Shown one piece after another: positions 52,339-61,026 of a DNA stretch of 64,000 nt (its first letter is position 1; every line of letters begins with the position of its first letter). The translations under genes and the position numbers were made by a program. Origin of the DNA: Spirosoma fluviale (lineage in GTDB: Bacteria; Bacteroidota; Bacteroidia; Cytophagales; Spirosomataceae). The stretch lies in NCBI RefSeq assembly GCF_900230225.1, contig NZ_OCNH01000002.1, positions 1,086,413 to 1,150,412 on the forward strand, given 5' to 3'. The notes under the pieces were generated by a model that saw nothing but the letters and a program-made list of their open reading frames with translations, was not told the DNA's origin and made no database searches.

Positions 52339-53537
52339 CCATCCTTTTCCTGACGTTCTACTTCGAACCCGATACCGGCCCCGGTGCGTTTCGGACAACG
52401 GCGCTGGTGCGTGAACTGGCTCGCCAACTCAGTGCCGAAAGCACCGTTCATGTCATCACAACGCACCCCAGCCGGTATCAATCCTACAAGCCACCCGCTG
52501 CCGACCGGGAGGAATGGACGGACGGCAACTGCCCGGTAATGATCCGGCGCGTTCAGGTACCCGTGCATAACAACAGCCAACGGGGACAGATACGCTCGTT
52601 CGGGGCTTATTATCGGGCCGTGCATCGGCTCACCCGCCAGCGAAAATACGACCTTGTTGTGGCTTCGTCGTCCCGCCTGTTCACGGCCTTTCTGGCGGCA
52701 CGGGTAGCCCGCAACTACCGGGTGCCGTTGTTTCTGGACATCCGGGATTTGTTCCGCGAAGCCCTGCTGGATACGCTCAGAGGATCGTTGGCAGCGGTGC
52801 TCCTGAACCCGTTGTTACAAGCTGTTGAGCACTACACGTTTAGAAGTGCCCGGCACATAAATCTGGTTTCGGAAGGGTTTCGTCCTTATTTCAAGGCTTA
52901 TCCCAACGCTGCGTATAGCTATTTTACGAATGGAATCGATGCTATTTTTCTGACGGAGTTAGCGGCTATGTCGGGCCCCGTTCAACAACCCCGGCTGATT
53001 CTTTACGTGGGTAATATCGGCGAAGGGCAGGGGCTTCACAAAATCATTCCGCAGGCAGCTCGTATCCTGGGGGATGGTTACCGTTTTCTGATCATCGGCA
53101 ATGGTGGCGCCCGGCATAAGCTGGAAGCCGCTATTCGTCGGGAAGGGGTCGATACGGTTGAGTTACGGGATACCGTTAGCCGAACGGCATTACTGGAGCC
53201 TTTTCGGCGGGCTGATTACCTGTTCCTTCACTTGAACGACCTGGACGCCTACAAACGGGTTCTACCCTCAAAACTGTTCGAATATGGTGCCACGGATAAG
53301 CCAATTATTGCGGGCGTTGCCGGGTACGCGGCCTCGTTTATCCGCGAACACTTGACAAACGGCATTGTATTCGAGCCCGGCAATGTGGACGAGCTGGTTC
53401 GGCAACTACAGGAAACGCCTTATGTCAGGAAATCCCGAGACGAGTTTCGGGCAAAATTTCAACGCAGCGCCATCTGTGAGGCTATGGCAACCGAAATCCT
53501 GAACACCGCACAGCTATCAGGCCGGAATCCTGCTTAA
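52335..53537 (+). CDS. Family 4 glycosyltransferase
   Basis: A protein of 400 residues of the WbuB/GT4 kind. The start has FYFEPDTGPGAFRTTALVRE, a typical acceptor-loop segment, then YDLVVASSSRLFTAFLAARV and LFLDIRDLFREALLDT. The donor domain opens with RLILYVGNIGEGQGLHKIIP and has LDAYKRVLPSKLFEYGATDK followed by PIIAGVAG, the nucleotide-binding segment. It probably adds a HexNAc or 6-deoxy sugar to the repeat unit, as WbuB-type enzymes do, though specificity cannot be read directly. It starts inside the stop of the heparinase gene. Confidence 0.9.
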   Translation: MTILFLTFYFEPDTGPGAFRTTALVRELARQLSAESTVHVITTHPSRYQSYKPPAADREEWTDGNCPVMIRRVQVPVHNNSQRGQIRSFGAYYRAVHRLTRQRKYDLVVASSSRLFTAFLAARVARNYRVPLFLDIRDLFREALLDTLRGSLAAVLLNPLLQAVEHYTFRSARHINLVSEGFRPYFKAYPNAAYSYFTNGIDAIFLTELAAMSGPVQQPRLILYVGNIGEGQGLHKIIPQAARILGDGYRFLIIGNGGARHKLEAAIRREGVDTVELRDTVSRTALLEPFRRADYLFLHLNDLDAYKRVLPSKLFEYGATDKPIIAGVAGYAASFIREHLTNGIVFEPGNVDELVRQLQETPYVRKSRDEFRAKFQRSAICEAMATEILNTAQLSGRNPA

Positions 53538-53546
53538 CAACTGCCC

Positions 53547-54542
53547 ATGAGCCTCACGGAATATTTTTTGCTGACAATTGGACTGGTTACGACTGAGTGG
53601 CTTCATTTGCGACTGGCCCGTCGGTATGCGTTTTTCGAGAAGCTCACTGAGCGTAGTATGCACCAGCACACAACGACAGTCCGCGCTGGCGGGTTTATCT
53701 TTTATCTGGCCGCGCTGGCTGCCATTTGGCGGGATGACAATCTTGTTTATTTCTGCCTTGGGTTGACAGCCCTGGCACTCATTAGCTTCTGGGACGATCT
53801 TGCCGATCTACCCAAGCGCTACCGAATCGTGGCACAGGTGCTGGCGGTGGGGTTGCTACTCGTGCAGGAGGGCCTGCTGGTCAGCCCGTGGTATGTTGCC
53901 ATTGTGGTACTCCTGGCGGGTGTGGGCGCACTGAATGCGTATAATTTTATGGATGGTATCAATGGTATGACCGCCTTTTATAGTCTGGTCACCGTTGGGA
54001 CGCTCTGGTTCGTAGAGGGGGCGGTGATGGGCACTACAGCCGCGTTATTCCCCTGCGTACTGATCGCTCTGGCAGTTTTTAGTTATGTAAATGCCCGCCC
54101 ACGGGCTATGTGCTTTGCAGGGGATGTCGGGAGTATTTCTGTGGGGTTTATTGTGCTGTACGGTATTGTGGAATGTATTAGCCGCAGTCATTCCTGGCTG
54201 CCGGTTTTGTTCACTGCGGTCTACGGTGCCGATAGTCTGCTGACAATTCTTTACCGGCTTTATCTTAGGCAAAACATTGTTCAGGCACACCGGCTGCATC
54301 TTTATCAGGAACTGGTCAATGTACGGGGATGGCCACATCTGGGCGTATCGGCCTTGTACGCAGTCGTTCAGCTTGGCATCAACGGGCTCGTGATCGTGGC
54401 GATGAATAAGCCGCCGATGGTACAGATGCTGGTGGCTGGCGGGGTTATAGGCTGTCTAAGTACCGGGTACGTTCTGGCCCGGCTTCAGCTCAAAAAGGAC
54501 ACAAAAAAGCGGGTTGGTTTCTCGAAACCAACCCGCTTGTAG
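53547..54542 (+). CDS. WecA/MraY-type initiating sugar-phosphate transferase
   Basis: A protein of 331 residues with about ten membrane helices, in the polyprenyl-phosphate GlcNAc-1-phosphate transferase group. Motifs: SMHQHTTTVRAGG near 40-52 (the place of the SxHxxPTPRGGG loop), SFWDDLADLPKRYRIVAQ with the paired Asp, YNFMDGINGMTAFYSL, CFAGDVGSISVGF, and the cytoplasmic loop QAHRLHLYQELVNVRGWPHL. It should start repeat-unit synthesis by moving a HexNAc phosphate onto undecaprenyl phosphate. It is the last gene of the second locus. Its final codons are encoded by a terminator hairpin. Confidence 0.9.
   Translation: MSLTEYFLLTIGLVTTEWLHLRLARRYAFFEKLTERSMHQHTTTVRAGGFIFYLAALAAIWRDDNLVYFCLGLTALALISFWDDLADLPKRYRIVAQVLAVGLLLVQEGLLVSPWYVAIVVLLAGVGALNAYNFMDGINGMTAFYSLVTVGTLWFVEGAVMGTTAALFPCVLIALAVFSYVNARPRAMCFAGDVGSISVGFIVLYGIVECISRSHSWLPVLFTAVYGADSLLTILYRLYLRQNIVQAHRLHLYQELVNVRGWPHLGVSALYAVVQLGINGLVIVAMNKPPMVQMLVAGGVIGCLSTGYVLARLQLKKDTKKRVGFSKPTRL
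54507..54538. terminator. Terminator inside the last codons of the initiating transferase gene
   Basis: AAGCGGGTTGGTTT (54507-54520) and AAACCAACCCGCTT (54525-54538) form a perfect 14-bp stem with a four-base loop CTCG. It is preceded by six A and followed by TGTAG, so it works best on the minus strand, where the A run becomes a T run; it serves the thioredoxin gene and probably also the plus-strand operon. The stop codon of the transferase is at 54540. Confidence 0.85.
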
Positions 54543-54553
54543 TACCGACCCGA

Positions 54554-55027
54554 TTACTTTACGCTTTTGCCAATGGCGATCAGGTTTTCCGGCGTCTGTA
54601 GTCCCAGTACTTTTTTCAGGACTTTACCATTGCCGTCAATGAACAGCAGGGTTGGATAGGCTTCGAGCGGATACACCTGCGACAGGGCAGGGCCTTCCCC
54701 TTTTTCCATATCCATTTTCACGTTAATGAATTTTCCGTTGTAGAACTCACCAACGGCCTTCTTCGTAAATACGTTTTTCTGCAACAGTTTGCAGGGACCG
54801 CACCAGCTGGCGTAGGCGTCCAGAAAAATTACTTTTTTCTCTGCTTTTGCCTTCTTCAGAATGTCTTTCCAGGAGGCTTCCGTAAACTGTATGCCTTCTG
54901 TTTCGTCACCCGGAGTGCGTTTGCCTACTTTGGCAGGATTCGGTTCAGAGGAGTTTAGCGCAGCGCTGGTTGGTACAGAATGGATTCCCACCAGCAGGAT
55001 AGCCAATAGCCAAATTACTTTTTTCAT
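54554..55027 (-). CDS. Exported thioredoxin-fold protein
   Basis: A protein of 157 residues with a Sec signal (MKKVIWLLAILLVGIHS, cleavage likely near residue 23), then a spacer and a thioredoxin domain. The active site is WCGPCK with Cys76 and Cys79. The surrounding pattern (VIFLDAYASWCGPCK, then FTKKAVGEFYNGKFINVKMD, and YPTLLFIDGNGKVLKKVLG) is that of the periplasmic thioredoxin_7 group. It probably reduces or rearranges disulfides in the periplasm. It converges with the polysaccharide operon at the shared terminator. Confidence 0.9.
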   Translation of the reverse strand: MKKVIWLLAILLVGIHSVPTSAALNSSEPNPAKVGKRTPGDETEGIQFTEASWKDILKKAKAEKKVIFLDAYASWCGPCKLLQKNVFTKKAVGEFYNGKFINVKMDMEKGEGPALSQVYPLEAYPTLLFIDGNGKVLKKVLGLQTPENLIAIGKSVK

Positions 55028-55211
55028 AGTCGAACCGGTGTACCGGTAGTCTTTTTGGTTTTCGGGATGATAACGAACGAACAGCCGAATTTCGTTTCCA
55101 TTGGCGGGTCGTTTTATAAGACATAGTTAGCTTATAGTAGAGCAAATTACAAATCATGTGCCATTCTCCTTAATCTTTCCGAACTTTGCGGCCGTTTTAG
55201 TTAATAACATC

Positions 55212-55817
55212 ATGCCTGTTAAGCAAGCCGAATTCTTTGTCAGCAACTCCGACCCGGCCAAGTGCCCCAAGCCCGACCGGCCCGAGTATGCGTTTATTGG
55301 TCGCTCAAACGTCGGTAAATCGTCGCTGATCAACATGCTGACCAGTCGCTCGTCGATGGCCAAAATTTCGGGAAAACCGGGTAAGACGCAGTTGATCAAC
55401 CATTTTATCATTGACAACGAATGGTATCTGGTCGACCTTCCCGGTTACGGATATGCACAGGTCAGCAAAACCGATCGCGAGAAATTTGCCGTCCTCATTG
55501 ATGGGTACCTCAAGAGTCGGCCCAACCTGCTGTGTATTTTCGTACTGGTCGATGCCCGCATTGCCCCCCAGAAATTAGATCTCGATTTTATGGCCAATCT
55601 GGGCGAACGAGGTTTACCGTTTGTTATCGTCTTTACAAAAACGGAAAAACTAGGACCGACCAAACTCCAGGCTACCCTCGAAACCTACCGTAATCGCCTG
55701 CTTGAAGACTGGGAGGAGGCCCCCCAGTTTTTTGTCACATCGGCGGTCACGGCGGCTGGTCGGGAAGATATTCTTTCCTTCATCCGTCCGCTGAACGAAG
55801 GGTATAAAAAGAAATAA
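55212..55817 (+). CDS. engB: Ribosome-biogenesis GTPase EngB (YihA/YsxC)
   Basis: The ATG at 55212 gives 201 residues, the normal EngB size; the upstream extension to 55158 has no family sequence. G1 is GRSNVGKSSL (30-39), G2 lies around SGKPGKTQLINHF, G3 is VDLPGYGYA, and G4 is TKTEKL with the TKxD form changed to TKTE, as in many EngB proteins. The protein helps assembly of the large ribosomal subunit and is essential in several bacteria. A weak -7 box, GAACTTTG, lies about 25 bases upstream. Confidence 0.95.
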   Translation: MPVKQAEFFVSNSDPAKCPKPDRPEYAFIGRSNVGKSSLINMLTSRSSMAKISGKPGKTQLINHFIIDNEWYLVDLPGYGYAQVSKTDREKFAVLIDGYLKSRPNLLCIFVLVDARIAPQKLDLDFMANLGERGLPFVIVFTKTEKLGPTKLQATLETYRNRLLEDWEEAPQFFVTSAVTAAGREDILSFIRPLNEGYKKK

Positions 55818-55885
55818 GTGAAAGAGTGAAATAAGTGGAGTAAGTGAAAATGAAAGGTTAGCCTGGATTGTTCGCTCTTTCATTC
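55817..55885. repeat. Short repeat region with GTGAAAGAGTGAAATAAGTG words
   Basis: The left side consists of GTGAAAGAGTGAAA and AAGTGGAGTAAGTGAAAATG, and the right side CGCTCTTTCATTCTTTAG is the partial complement of its beginning. It starts on the stop codon of engB. It resembles the larger palindrome at 37905 in its words. Confidence 0.5.
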
Positions 55886-55941
55886 TTTAGTAAGGCAATA
55901 CCCGCAGCAAAACACACGTTACCAATTTACAAAGTCTCTCT

Positions 55942-56490
55942 ATGGAACCATTAAAACAGATTGCCAATGTGGCTGGCTACAGCGGCCTTTACCGAATTCT
56001 GAAACCCGGACGGGCCGGTGTAATTGTTGAGTCATTAGACGAAAAGAAGGCGAAAACCATGATGGGCCCAACGGCTCGGGTATCGGTGTTGAGCGATATT
56101 TCTATTTACGTTGATGACGATAGCGAAGAACAATCCATCTCGCTGGGTCAGGTTTTGCTAGCAATCAATGAAAAATACGGTGAAACGCTGACCGTCGACC
56201 CAAAGGGCTCGAATGACGAATTAGCGGATTTTATGGCGTCTGTTGTGCCCACGTATGACCGTGAGCGCGTTCGGACAACGGATATCAAGAAACTGATCAC
56301 CTGGTACGGCATTCTGCGCCAGTTTGCCCCGGAGGTTTTTGAGGGGGCTGCTGATGCGCCCGCTGAAGAAGCTGTAGCAGAGTCTGCTGTGAGTGACGAA
56401 GCGGCCGCAGTGGCTGAAACACCTGCTGACGAAGCACCGGTTGCGGAAGAAAAGGAAGCGCCAATGGCAGCTAAATCGGAAAAAGACTAA
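55942..56490 (+). CDS. DUF5606 domain protein
   Basis: A protein of 182 residues conserved in Bacteroidota. The domain covers about 1-135 with PLKQIANVAGYSGLYRILKP, GRAGVIVESLDEKKAKTMMG, ISIYVDDDSEEQSI and VVPTYDRERVRTTDIKKLIT followed by WYGIL; the first part looks like a small beta barrel, the second a helical motif. The last 45 residues are a low-complexity acidic tail rich in Ala and Glu. Soluble, no signal. Function unknown. A clean terminator follows. Confidence 0.85.
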   Translation: MEPLKQIANVAGYSGLYRILKPGRAGVIVESLDEKKAKTMMGPTARVSVLSDISIYVDDDSEEQSISLGQVLLAINEKYGETLTVDPKGSNDELADFMASVVPTYDRERVRTTDIKKLITWYGILRQFAPEVFEGAADAPAEEAVAESAVSDEAAAVAETPADEAPVAEEKEAPMAAKSEKD

Positions 56491-56560
56491 ACATACGCTT
56501 ACCAGACGGGTTAGTAATCCAGGTAAGACGAATAAAATTCTTCATTTTCAGTGAGAACAG

Positions 56561-56598
56561 AAAAGCCGCGATGACCATTGGTTTCGCGGCTTTTTAGT
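56561..56598. terminator. Terminator after the DUF5606 gene
   Basis: AAAAGCCGCGA (56561-56571) and TCGCGGCTTTT (56584-56594) are exact complements around a 12-base loop and end in a T run, with an A run on the other side, so it can act for both directions. Confidence 0.88.
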
Positions 56599-56608
56599 GT
56601 TTAAAGAT

Positions 56609-56735
56609 AGTCAGGGGTTGTCAGAGATTGTCAAGAGTGGTCAGGGGTTGTCAAGCAACTTGTAGCTAACGAGTGAATGTTATTTTCGCCACCTGACTAT
56701 ACCTGACTACCCTTGGCTATTCTTTACAATCCCTG
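56609..56735. repeat. Intergenic palindrome built from GTCAGGGGTT words
   Basis: The left arm (about 56612-56659) repeats TAGTCAGGGGTTGTCA, GATTGTCAAGAG and GGTCAGGGGTTGTCAAG. The right arm (about 56690-56735) reads CACCTGACTATACCTGACTA followed by CCCTTGGC and ACAATCCCTG, an imperfect complement. It lies between the converging DUF5606 and pyk genes. Confidence 0.75.
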
Positions 56736-56738
56736 TCC

Positions 56739-58175
56739 TTAATCTACCGTACTCAATTTCACCGTATTCGTCCGGCGGGCCTGGGTGAGAGGCATACTGA
56801 GCGTATTGATGAAGATATCGCCCGATTCCAGCTGGCCCTGACCAACGAGTGTTTGTTTGATACCTTCTACAGTCTGGTCGATGGTTAAATTTAAATCCGG
56901 CTCGTAAGGAATTACCTGAACGCCCCAGTAAAGACCCAGGGTGTTCCGCAGTTGAGAATCATTGGAGAACACAAACAGATCGGCTTTGGGGCGGTGGTGC
57001 GAAAGGCGTACGGCCGTATAGCCGGAATTGGTGATGCCAATAATTGCTTTCGCTTTCGTATCCCGTGCCAGTCGGCAGGCGCTCATCACAACATTGTCGT
57101 TGAGGACGTTCTCCGTCGGCTGCTCGTTTACCTGTGCGTGGTAGCGATAGTAAATTTTATCCGTCGACTGCTCAACCTGCCGAATGGTATTGGCCATGCT
57201 CTCGACCGCCAGAATGGGGTACTTGCCCGAAGCGGTTTCGGCGCTCAGCATAACGGCATCTGCGCCATCCATGACCGAGTTGGCAATGTCATTGACTTCA
57301 GCGCGGGTTGGGCGTGGCGCATCGATCATGCTCTCCAGCATCTGCGTGGCCACAATGACGGGCTTGGCGGCCCGGTTACACTTCTCAACGAGCATCTTTT
57401 GGATCATCGGCACTTCTTCGGCCGGTAGCTCAACGCCAAGGTCGCCACGGGCTACCATCAGGCCATCCGTAGCGGCAATGATTTCGTCGATATTCTGAAT
57501 AGCTTCGGGCTTTTCGATTTTCGCGATAACGCGGCTCTTCTTGCCTTTCGACTTGATGTATTCTTTGATTTCGATGATTTCGGACGCTTCCCGAACAAAC
57601 GAAAGGGCAATCCATTCGGCATCGTGCTCCAGACCAAACTCCAGATCGGCCCAGTCTTTTTCGGTAACGGCGGGCATCGATACTTTCGTATTGGGCAGGT
57701 TTACGCCTTTTTTGGACTTCATCGAGCCACCGTAAACGACCTCCGTAACGACATCGGTACCTTCTTTACGAAGAACGCGTACCTCTAATTTGCCATCGTC
57801 CATCAGAATCCGTTCGCCGGGGTGTACATCGCGGTACATGTTTTTGTACGGGGTACTAACACGTTCGGCGGTACCAATGATGTCGTCGTTAGTGAAAACG
57901 AGTTCCTGACCGGCAACGATGGTGACACCATCTTTATTTTCAACATTACCGATGCGGATTTTTGGCCCCTGTAAATCCTGTAATATGCACAGGTGGAGGT
58001 TATGTTCTGCATTTAGCTCGCGGATGCGGGTAAGCCGCATCAGGTGATCTTCGTGGGTGCCGTGGGAGAAATTGAGTCGGAAAACGTTTACACCTGCTTT
58101 GGCTAGTGCCAGCAACTGTTCTTTCGTTTCGGAAGCCGGACCAATAGTGGCCACAATCTTGGTTTTCTTTGACAT
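56739..58175 (-). CDS. pyk: Pyruvate kinase
   Basis: The ATG at 58175 gives 478 residues; the further 14 codons upstream are not conserved. Motifs: KIVATIGPAS, NVFRLNFSHGTHEDH, QDLQGPKIRIG, the signature IAKIEKPEAIQNIDEI with the catalytic Lys, VARGDLGVELP, and PRPTRAEVNDIANSVMDGAD followed by AVMLSAETASGKYP. The C-terminal allosteric domain has IIGITNSGYTAVRLSHHRP. The enzyme makes pyruvate and ATP from phosphoenolpyruvate in the last step of glycolysis. A promoter box lies 40 bases upstream of the start. Confidence 0.97.
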   Translation of the reverse strand: MSKKTKIVATIGPASETKEQLLALAKAGVNVFRLNFSHGTHEDHLMRLTRIRELNAEHNLHLCILQDLQGPKIRIGNVENKDGVTIVAGQELVFTNDDIIGTAERVSTPYKNMYRDVHPGERILMDDGKLEVRVLRKEGTDVVTEVVYGGSMKSKKGVNLPNTKVSMPAVTEKDWADLEFGLEHDAEWIALSFVREASEIIEIKEYIKSKGKKSRVIAKIEKPEAIQNIDEIIAATDGLMVARGDLGVELPAEEVPMIQKMLVEKCNRAAKPVIVATQMLESMIDAPRPTRAEVNDIANSVMDGADAVMLSAETASGKYPILAVESMANTIRQVEQSTDKIYYRYHAQVNEQPTENVLNDNVVMSACRLARDTKAKAIIGITNSGYTAVRLSHHRPKADLFVFSNDSQLRNTLGLYWGVQVIPYEPDLNLTIDQTVEGIKQTLVGQGQLESGDIFINTLSMPLTQARRTNTVKLSTVD

Positions 58176-58214
58176 GGGACGGGAAAATTGGGCAAAATCG
58201 GCCAGAAGCCGGTG

Positions 58215-58222
58215 CAAAAATA
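58215..58222 (-). promoter_or_regulatory. -7 promoter box of pyk
   Basis: Minus strand TATTTTTG fits TAnnTTTG, with a leader of about 36 bases to the pyk start. No clear -33 element is visible. Confidence 0.45.
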
Positions 58223-58280
58223 ACCGTATGGGCTGATAAACGGTGGTATTTACTGAAATTTTACAGTAAGAGTACCGAAC

Positions 58281-60812
58281 TTACAAACAATCCACATCGG
58301 CTACGATGCTGACCTGCCGTAATCCTTTGTCGGTGAGGATGTCGTTGATGCGATCCTGAATGTACGTTTTCACCGCTTTTATGTTCACTTTGTCGCGTTC
58401 AATCTTGATGAGGATGTCGAACAGAAACTGGTTTCGGATGCGCTCGACCAGCGGTTCTTCGGGGCCCAGCACCCGGCTGCTGCCCAGCGCGTCGATTAGT
58501 TCGGCGGCCAGTCGTTCGGCAGCCTGGTGACTAATAGCCCGGTCGGTGTGGCGAACGGTTAGCTTGATGAGCCGTGAAAAAGGCGGGTAATTAAAATCCT
58601 GTCGCTCCTGAAGCTCCTCTTTAAACAGCCCTTTGTAGTCGTTATCGATAACTTTTTGTAGAATCGGCTGTTGTGGATTGCTGGTCTGGATGAGTACCGT
58701 TCCCTGACGACCCGCCCGCCGACCCGCCCGGCCGCTCACCTGCGTAATCATCTGAAAGGCCCGTTCAGTAGCCCGAAAGTCTGGAAAATGGATAAGCCGG
58801 TCGGCGTCGAAGATACCAACCAGACTAACATTGTCGAAGTCAAGCCCTTTGGTGATCATCTGGGTACCCACCAGAATATCGACCTGACCACCTTCGAATT
58901 CCTGAATGATCTGCTGATAGGCGTTTTTGGCGCGGGTGGTGTCCAGATCCATGCGCAGCACCCGCGACTGCGGGAAGAAAATCTGGAGCTGATCTTCCAG
59001 CTTTTCCGTGCCAAAGCCGATGGTCTTCACCTTGGTCGATCCACAGGTGGGACACATGCGCGGCACCCCTTCTTTATGGCCGCAATAGTGACAGCGCAAC
59101 TCGGCGTCGCGTTGGTGATAGGTTAAGCTAACCGCGCAGTTGGGGCACTCCGCCGTCCAGTCGCAATCTTCGCATTGCATATAGGGCGAATACCCCCGGC
59201 GATTCTGGAACAGGATGCTTTGCTCTTTCCGCTCCATGTTGGCTTCCAGGGCACCCAGCAATACCGACGAAAACTCATTTCTCAGCGTCTTCTGTTTTTT
59301 CTCCTGCTGCATGTTTACCAGCATGATATTGGGCAGCGTAGCCTCGCCAAAGCGCTGAAACAGTTCCACCAACCCATAGCGGCCCTGTTTGGCCTGATAG
59401 TACGTTTCGAGCGAGGGCGTGGCCGAACCCAGCAACACCTTGGCCTGCTGCCAGTGCGCCAGCATAATGGCTACATCGCGGGCGTGGTAGCGCGGGGCCG
59501 GATCGTGTTGTTTGTAACTGGTTTCGTGTTCTTCATCCACGATAATGAGCCCCAGGTTATCGAACGGTAGAAACACTGCGGACCGCACCCCCACCACGAA
59601 CTGATACTGACCGGAAACAACGCCTTTCCAGACCTCCACGCGTTCGTTATCGGAGAATTTGGAGTGATAAATTCCCATTTTATCCCCAAATACCCGTTGC
59701 AGACGCACAACGATTTGGGTGGTCAAGGCAATTTCGGGCAGGAGATACAGCACCTGCGAGCCACTGCCGAGGGCCTGCTGAATCAGATCAATATAGACTT
59801 CCGTCTTACCGCTGCCGGTAATGCCGTGCAGAAGTACAACGTTATGTTGTTCGAACTGCGCCATAATCTGGTTCGAGGCCGTCCGCTGGGCGTCGGTCAG
59901 CTTGATTTCGGTCTGCAGTCCATCCGTGCCGTTATCCGAAAACCGGGGTTGTATCACCTCGAACGTTTCGAAGACCTGATTTTTGATTAATGTCGTCAGG
60001 GATGACTGCGACAGCTCGTCGTCCTGGTTCAGAATCGTTTTGTCGAGCCCCTTTTCATTCAAAGACGGGGTCCGTTGTAGGGGAACATGGCTGAGGTACC
60101 GCATGACGACTTCCTGCTGTTTGGGCAGTTTTTCGAGTCGTTGAAGCAAAACAAGCAATTGTTCGCGCTCCTCGTAGGTCCGGTGAAGACGAATCTTCCG
60201 GACCATTTTAGGTGTGTATTTTTCCCGGACTTCTTCGAAAACGATAATGGCTTTCTTTTCGACCAGCGACTTAATCAGGGCCGCTACGTTAGTCCCCTCA
60301 CCAGCCAGCCGACCAACTTCATCGTACGATAGAGCCGGGTGCTTTTTGAGTTCGGTAAGTAACGTTTCTTCAAGTTCGGTAAGCAGTTCGGGGTAGTTGA
60401 AATCGGGGTTAAACTGCACTTTGGACTGGCTGGAAATCTTCAGGCCCGATGGAAGCGCCACATTCATAACCTCGCCGATACAGCACATGTAATAGTCTGC
60501 GATCCATCTGAAAAGCTCTAGCTGGTAACTTGTGGTTAAAGGGTATTCGTCCAGTGTTTCATTGATGTAACGTGCCTGGTAGCCCGTTGGCGGGGTATTA
60601 TGTAGCCTTGCAACAATGGCGGTGAAAACTCTGCCGTTCTTTTTGCCGAATGGGACGATGACTCTGGCACCAATTTTGATTCCGTCCGCCATGCCTCTCG
60701 GTACACGGTAGGTAAAGAGCTTGGGTACGGGAATAGGTAGGATCAAATCGGCGAAGAAGGTTATTTCTTCACCGTCAAATGATGAAAATAACGTATTAGC
60801 TTGGTTTTCCAC
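58281..60812 (-). CDS. priA: Primosomal replication helicase PriA
   Basis: A protein of 843 residues from GTG 60812. It has the 3'-DNA-binding domain at the N-terminus (FFADLILPIPVPKLFTYRVP), a winged-helix-like linker, and the helicase core with LLHGITGSGKTEVYIDL (Walker A), IVDEEHETSYKQ (DEEH box) and ATPSLETYYQAK. The zinc module has eight Cys: CEDC, CPNC, CHYC and CPTC. The core ends with IGFGTEKLEDQL, DILVGTQMITKGLDFDNVSL and QVSGRAGRRAGRQG. PriA reloads the replicative helicase at stalled forks. A TATCTTTA box near 60834-60841 may be its promoter. Confidence 0.97.
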   Translation of the reverse strand: MENQANTLFSSFDGEEITFFADLILPIPVPKLFTYRVPRGMADGIKIGARVIVPFGKKNGRVFTAIVARLHNTPPTGYQARYINETLDEYPLTTSYQLELFRWIADYYMCCIGEVMNVALPSGLKISSQSKVQFNPDFNYPELLTELEETLLTELKKHPALSYDEVGRLAGEGTNVAALIKSLVEKKAIIVFEEVREKYTPKMVRKIRLHRTYEEREQLLVLLQRLEKLPKQQEVVMRYLSHVPLQRTPSLNEKGLDKTILNQDDELSQSSLTTLIKNQVFETFEVIQPRFSDNGTDGLQTEIKLTDAQRTASNQIMAQFEQHNVVLLHGITGSGKTEVYIDLIQQALGSGSQVLYLLPEIALTTQIVVRLQRVFGDKMGIYHSKFSDNERVEVWKGVVSGQYQFVVGVRSAVFLPFDNLGLIIVDEEHETSYKQHDPAPRYHARDVAIMLAHWQQAKVLLGSATPSLETYYQAKQGRYGLVELFQRFGEATLPNIMLVNMQQEKKQKTLRNEFSSVLLGALEANMERKEQSILFQNRRGYSPYMQCEDCDWTAECPNCAVSLTYHQRDAELRCHYCGHKEGVPRMCPTCGSTKVKTIGFGTEKLEDQLQIFFPQSRVLRMDLDTTRAKNAYQQIIQEFEGGQVDILVGTQMITKGLDFDNVSLVGIFDADRLIHFPDFRATERAFQMITQVSGRAGRRAGRQGTVLIQTSNPQQPILQKVIDNDYKGLFKEELQERQDFNYPPFSRLIKLTVRHTDRAISHQAAERLAAELIDALGSSRVLGPEEPLVERIRNQFLFDILIKIERDKVNIKAVKTYIQDRINDILTDKGLRQVSIVADVDCL

Positions 60813-61026
60813 AATCTAGTCAGGTCGTTCAGTAAAGATACGGAGAAAAGCCCCAGTCGCTGGCAAAGCTTTTGCGTAAAATGGAATGGTCGACTCCCGG
60901 TAGTACACAATCCATAATATAAGAATATAGTCGTTTGTTTTCTGTATGGGGCTTTTTGTCCCTATTCCTATACCTGGTTGTTGGCCTTATAGTAACTTGT
61001 TATTTGACTTAGTAAACTATTCTTGT
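60813..61026. other. Divergent gap between priA and the surface-protein gene
   Basis: These 214 bases hold no gene. A -7-like TATCTTTA on the minus strand (60841-60834) may serve priA. An imperfect hairpin, AAAAGCCCCAG / CTGGCAAAGCTTTT, lies at about 60844-60872. I see no convincing promoter for the gene at 61027. Confidence 0.4.

Noticed and set aside
58249..58268. A small hairpin (TTACTG / CAGTAA) after priA as a terminator
   Set aside because: Only six base pairs, and no T run follows on the minus strand.
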